Notes under the pieces: model-generated | What the model was told of the DNA's origin: nothing | Databases searched by the model: none | Seen by the model: the letters and a program-made list of their open reading frames with translations, nothing else | Source of the DNA: Mycobacteriaceae bacterium | Lineage (GTDB): Bacteria > Actinomycetota > Actinomycetes > Mycobacteriales > Mycobacteriaceae | Direction: 5' to 3' | NCBI GenBank assembly: GCA_019245755.1 | Contig: JAFARC010000033.1 | Span: 1 to 64,000 of the forward strand | Length of the DNA stretch: 64,000 nt | Made by a program: the position numbers and the translations under genes | Shown here: one piece after another, positions 61,028 through 64,000 of the stretch | How positions within the stretch are numbered: position 1 is the first letter of the stretch | Layout: every line of letters begins with the position of its first letter

Positions 61028-61803
61028 CTACCGAAGGCCTTTTTCTGCGCGGGTCCGTCGGGAAGCACGCCGGGATACGGCTTCTCCAGTGCGGCGCGCT
61101 GTACCGCGAAGAGTTTCTCGGTGGCGGTGAGCGCCGCGTCGAGCATCTTGTCCAGCGTCGTGCGGGGGAACGTCGCGCCCTCACCGGTGCCCTGGATTTC
61201 CACCAGCGTTCCGGTGTCGGTGGCGACGACGTTCATGTCGACCTCGGCGCGCGCGTCCTCGGCGTACGGCAGGTCCACCCGCACCCGGCCGTCGACCACG
61301 CCGACGCTGACCGCGGCGATCGCACACGACAGCGGTCGCGGGTCGGAGAGCCTGCCGGCGGCGGCCAGGTATGTCACGGCGTCGGCGAGTGCGACGTAGG
61401 CTCCGGTGATCGCCGCGGTGCGGGTGCCGCCGTCGGCCTGCAGGACGTCGCAGTCGATGGCGATGGTGTTTTCGCCCAGCGCGGCCAGGTCGATGCAGGC
61501 TCGCAGCGACCGCCCGACCAGCCGGCTGATCTCCTGGGTGCGGCCGCCGATGCGGCCCTTCACGGATTCGCGGTCGGAGCGCTCGTGGGTGGCGGCGGGC
61601 AGCATCGCGTATTCGGCGGTGAGCCATCCGGTGCCGCTGCCTTTGCGCCAGCGCGGCACGCCGTCGATGACGCTGGCGGTGCACATGACGCGGGTCTGGC
61701 CGAATTCCACTAGCACCGAGCCGGCGGGGTGCGAGGTGAATCCGCGGGTTATGGTGACCGGGCGCAGCTCGTCGTCGAGGCGGCCGTCTTCTCGACTCGA
61801 CAC
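61024..61803 (-). CDS. rph: Ribonuclease PH
   Basis: This 259-residue phosphorolytic exoribonuclease trims tRNA 3' ends. RPVTITRGF, the phosphate-binding RSLRACIDL segment, [23 protein letters not shown] and the [18 protein letters not shown] region are all present. I use GTG 61803 (VSSREDGR); the longer open frame to 61923 overlaps the next gene and has no family match. It corresponds to Rv1340 and is followed by rdgB as in other mycobacteria. Confidence 0.93.
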   Translation of the reverse strand: MSSREDGRLDDELRPVTITRGFTSHPAGSVLVEFGQTRVMCTASVIDGVPRWRKGSGTGWLTAEYAMLPAATHERSDRESVKGRIGGRTQEISRLVGRSLRACIDLAALGENTIAIDCDVLQADGGTRTAAITGAYVALADAVTYLAAAGRLSDPRPLSCAIAAVSVGVVDGRVRVDLPYAEDARAEVDMNVVATDTGTLVEIQGTGEGATFPRTTLDKMLDAALTATEKLFAVQRAALEKPYPGVLPDGPAQKKAFGS

Positions 61804-61823
61804 GTCATCAACCTTAATGGCCC

Positions 61824-62597
61824 TTAATGGCCGAGGTCGACGGTCTCCTGGCACACCACCGCGCGCACCGGCCCGTCGAAGGCCGCCTTGGCCTCGGTGA
61901 TGACGTCCTCGCGGGATGTCCACGGCGGGATGTGGGTGAGCAGCAGCTCACCCACTCCGGCCTTGGTGGCGATCTGGCCGGCCTCGGTGCCCGACAGGTG
62001 CAGGTTCTCCGGACGCTCGCCGGGGGCGTGGGTCCAGGAGGCCTCGCACAGGAACACGTCGGCGCCGCGGGCGAGGTCGACCACCGCGTCGCACATGCCG
62101 GTGTCACCGCTGAATGCCAGCACCGCACCGGAGGGGTCGGTGATTCGCATTCCGTAGGCTTCGGTGGGATGGGCCACCGCCCGCGGCAGCACGGTCAGCG
62201 ATCCGAACTCCACTGCCTGGCCGTCACCCCAGTGCCGCACGTCGAAGATGTCGGAGAAGTCGTCGAGCTCCCCGCCGAACGGCGACGATGCCTGGGCCAG
62301 CCGCGACCAGGTGTCGCTGGGCCCGTACATCAGTGCCTTGTCCGCGGGCGCATTGGGGTGGTAGCGGCGCCACACGAACAGCGCGGGCAGGTCGATGCAG
62401 TGGTCGGCGTGCAGATGGCTCAGCAGCACGTGCACGGAGCTGGGGTCGGCGTGGCGCTGCAGCGAGCCCAGCACACCGTTGCCGAAGTCGATGACCAGCG
62501 GCGGGGCGCCCGGCGCGGTCAGCAGGTAGCCGGACGCTGGCGAATCAGGTCCGGTGACGCTGCCGGAGCAGCCGAGCACGGTGATTCGCACAGTCAC
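61824..62597 (-). CDS. Metallo-beta-lactamase-fold phosphodiesterase (Rv1339-like)
   Basis: This is a 257-residue metallo-beta-lactamase-fold hydrolase. SHLHADH gives the binuclear metal site, and FSGDTGMCD and LTHIPPW supply the later ligands. The M. tuberculosis homologue Rv1339 has been described as an atypical cAMP phosphodiesterase, so regulation of cAMP is the best guess. GTG 62597 ([12 protein letters not shown]) is likely; a GTG two codons later is possible. It lies between rph and murI. Confidence 0.88.
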   Translation of the reverse strand: MTVRITVLGCSGSVTGPDSPASGYLLTAPGAPPLVIDFGNGVLGSLQRHADPSSVHVLLSHLHADHCIDLPALFVWRRYHPNAPADKALMYGPSDTWSRLAQASSPFGGELDDFSDIFDVRHWGDGQAVEFGSLTVLPRAVAHPTEAYGMRITDPSGAVLAFSGDTGMCDAVVDLARGADVFLCEASWTHAPGERPENLHLSGTEAGQIATKAGVGELLLTHIPPWTSREDVITEAKAAFDGPVRAVVCQETVDLGH

Positions 62598-62655
62598 TAG
62601 CTTGCCACGCCGGATGTCTGGTTGACGAAGACATCCTCGCAATCAGCGACGCGTC

Positions 62656-63480
62656 TCATGATTGGACGTGAACGTGAGGCCGGACGGGCCGGATGCCGTC
62701 GAGCGCGGGGCCGAGGAATCGGGCCGCGAGGCGGGTGAACGCCTCCGGATCGCCGGTCGCCTCGAACACCCGGGTCGCCGGCGGCGCGCGGTGCGGCCGC
62801 AGCAAATCCTGTTCGGTCAGCACCCGCACGAGGTCTTTCGCGGTCTCCTCGGCGCTGGATACCAGCGTGACCGTCTCGCCCATCGCCAGCTGGATCAGCC
62901 CGGACAGCAGCGGGTAGTGGGTGCAGCCCAGCACCAGCGTGTCCACTCCGGCGTGCTGCAGCGGCTCCAGATAGCCCTGGGCCAGGCCCAGCACCTGGCG
63001 GCCGCTGGTGACGCCGCGCTCGACGAAGTCGACGAACCGCGGGCATGCCACCCCGGTGATGACGGTGTCGCGGGCGGCGGCGAACGCATCCTGGTAGGCG
63101 CGGGACGCGATGGTGGCCTGGGTGCCGATCACGCCGATGCGCCCGTTGTGGGTGGCGGCTACGGCGCGGCGCACCGCGGGCAGGATCACCTCGACGACGG
63201 GCACCGGGGCGTAGCGCTCGCGGGCGTCTCGCAGGCAGGCCGACGACGCGCTGTTGCAGGCGATCACCAGCGCCTTGACGCCGCGGGCGACGAGGTCGTC
63301 GCCGAGGGCCAGCGCGTGAGCCCGGATCTGGGGGATGGTCAGCGGGCCGTACGGGCCGTTGGCGGTGTCGCCGACGTAGATGATGTCCTCGTCGGGCAGC
63401 TGGTCGATGATCGCGCGGGCGACGGTTAGCCCTCCGACGCCGGAGTCGAACACCCCGAGGGGCGCGAAATTTGAAGTCAC
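62656..63480 (-). CDS. murI: Glutamate racemase
   Basis: This 274-residue enzyme interconverts L- and D-glutamate for peptidoglycan. The two catalytic Cys are in IACNSASS and LGCTHYPLL, with [12 protein letters not shown] at the start. GTG 63480 overlaps the rhomboid stop by 4 bp (GTGA). The frame open further upstream is the rhomboid gene in another phase. It corresponds to Rv1338. Confidence 0.94.
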   Translation of the reverse strand: MTSNFAPLGVFDSGVGGLTVARAIIDQLPDEDIIYVGDTANGPYGPLTIPQIRAHALALGDDLVARGVKALVIACNSASSACLRDARERYAPVPVVEVILPAVRRAVAATHNGRIGVIGTQATIASRAYQDAFAAARDTVITGVACPRFVDFVERGVTSGRQVLGLAQGYLEPLQHAGVDTLVLGCTHYPLLSGLIQLAMGETVTLVSSAEETAKDLVRVLTEQDLLRPHRAPPATRVFEATGDPEAFTRLAARFLGPALDGIRPVRPHVHVQS

Positions 63481-64000
63481 GCTCGCCGCTCGCGGGCCTT
63501 GCGTTCGGGTGCGGACAGCCAGTAGGCGGCCAGCACGCCGGCGATCGCCCCGCACAGGTGACCCTGCCACGACACCCCGAACGTGCCGGGCAGCACGCCC
63601 AGCAGGATGCCGCCGTAGACGAGCAGCACCAGCAGTCCCACCACGATCTGCCACATCGTGCGGGTGAAGAACCCGAACACGATCAGGAACGTCAGCCAGC
63701 CCAGGATCAGGCCGGATGCCCCGATGTGATTGGTTTCGACGCCGGGCGGCGCGCCGATGTTGCCGATCAACCAGGTGCCGAAGCCACCGACGATCCAGAT
63801 GATCGCGGTCGCGAACACGAACCGCGACAGCCCCGCCAGGGTCATCAGGAATCCCAGCACCAGCGCGGGACCGGTGTTGGCGGCCAGGTGCTGCCAGCTC
63901 GCGTGCAGCAAGGGCGCGACGATGATGCCCCACAGGCCGTCGGTTTCCAGCGGCCGGATGCCGTCGTTGTCGAGGTGGTGCCCGTTGAGGGTGTCGATGA
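63477..64000 (-). CDS. Rhomboid family intramembrane serine protease, 5' part outside window
   Basis: About 174 C-terminal residues are visible; the start lies beyond the right edge. [11 protein letters not shown] gives the HxxxxHxxxN motif, IGASGLI contains the catalytic Ser (GxSG), and [11 protein letters not shown] contains the catalytic His. This is an active-type rhomboid with several spans. It corresponds to Rv1337 and is translationally coupled to murI. Confidence 0.88.
   Translation of the reverse strand, partial: IDTLNGHHLDNDGIRPLETDGLWGIIVAPLLHASWQHLAANTGPALVLGFLMTLAGLSRFVFATAIIWIVGGFGTWLIGNIGAPPGVETNHIGASGLILGWLTFLIVFGFFTRTMWQIVVGLLVLLVYGGILLGVLPGTFGVSWQGHLCGAIAGVLAAYWLSAPERKARERRA

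Noticed and set aside
1..64000. CRISPR arrays, transposases, integrases or phage genes
   Set aside because: No spaced direct repeats or such protein motifs were seen anywhere in the window.

Overview
The window is GC-rich actinobacterial DNA and almost certainly mycobacterial. The evidence is a right-hand core block (rhomboid, murI, metallo-beta-lactamase phosphodiesterase, rph, rdgB, a DUF3817 protein and an LprD-like protein) in the same relative order as M. tuberculosis Rv1337-Rv1343c, an amidohydrolase/TetR pair resembling Rv2913c/Rv2912c, an IdeR-type iron box, a mycofactocin-type SDR, and many duplicated beta-oxidation genes. The number of catabolic genes, and a selenocysteine system that I recall being absent from M. 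tuberculosis, point to an environmental species.

Region 1 (1-36924) is a dense catabolic cluster. It holds a thiolase-like lipid-transfer protein (cut by the left edge), two P450s, three amidohydrolases, two family III CoA-transferases, four acyl-CoA dehydrogenases (two look like a heteromeric pair), five enoyl-CoA hydratase-family proteins, four acyl-CoA ligases, two thiolases, a DapA-family lyase, four intact SDRs plus one frameshifted SDR, a hotdog thioesterase, an APH-like kinase, and two TetR and one GntR regulators. Together they could activate, hydroxylate, beta-oxidise and open the ring of an unidentified (probably alicyclic, terpenoid or steroid-like) acid. Nine 17-bp operator-like inverted repeats, roughly ACYGTA-N5-TACRGT, sit in the promoter gaps of this cluster and tie it into one candidate regulon. 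Two of them flank the start of the TetR gene at 15544.

Region 2 (36925-46000) is mixed: an IdeR-box/Bfd ferredoxin, small exported proteins, a selenium-binding-protein (SBP56) homologue, an MFS exporter with its TetR, and a bifunctional PASTA-containing penicillin-binding protein.

Region 3 (46030-55521) is a complete selenocysteine island. selC, selA, selB, a UGA-containing formate dehydrogenase (fdhA), its iron-sulfur subunit and an NrfD-type membrane subunit run leftwards, with selD divergent. The in-frame UGA at 50723-50725 is followed after 11 nt by a perfect 7-bp hairpin with a GGUCU loop, which is the bacterial SECIS signature.

Region 4 (55640-59530) has an exported beta-helix protein, an unusually AT-rich gap, a 40-residue histidine-rich micropeptide gene with a strong Shine-Dalgarno, a membrane methyltransferase, two small exported proteins and a tRNA-Leu(UAG). 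Region 5 (59587-64000) is the conserved housekeeping block, running off the right edge inside a rhomboid protease gene.
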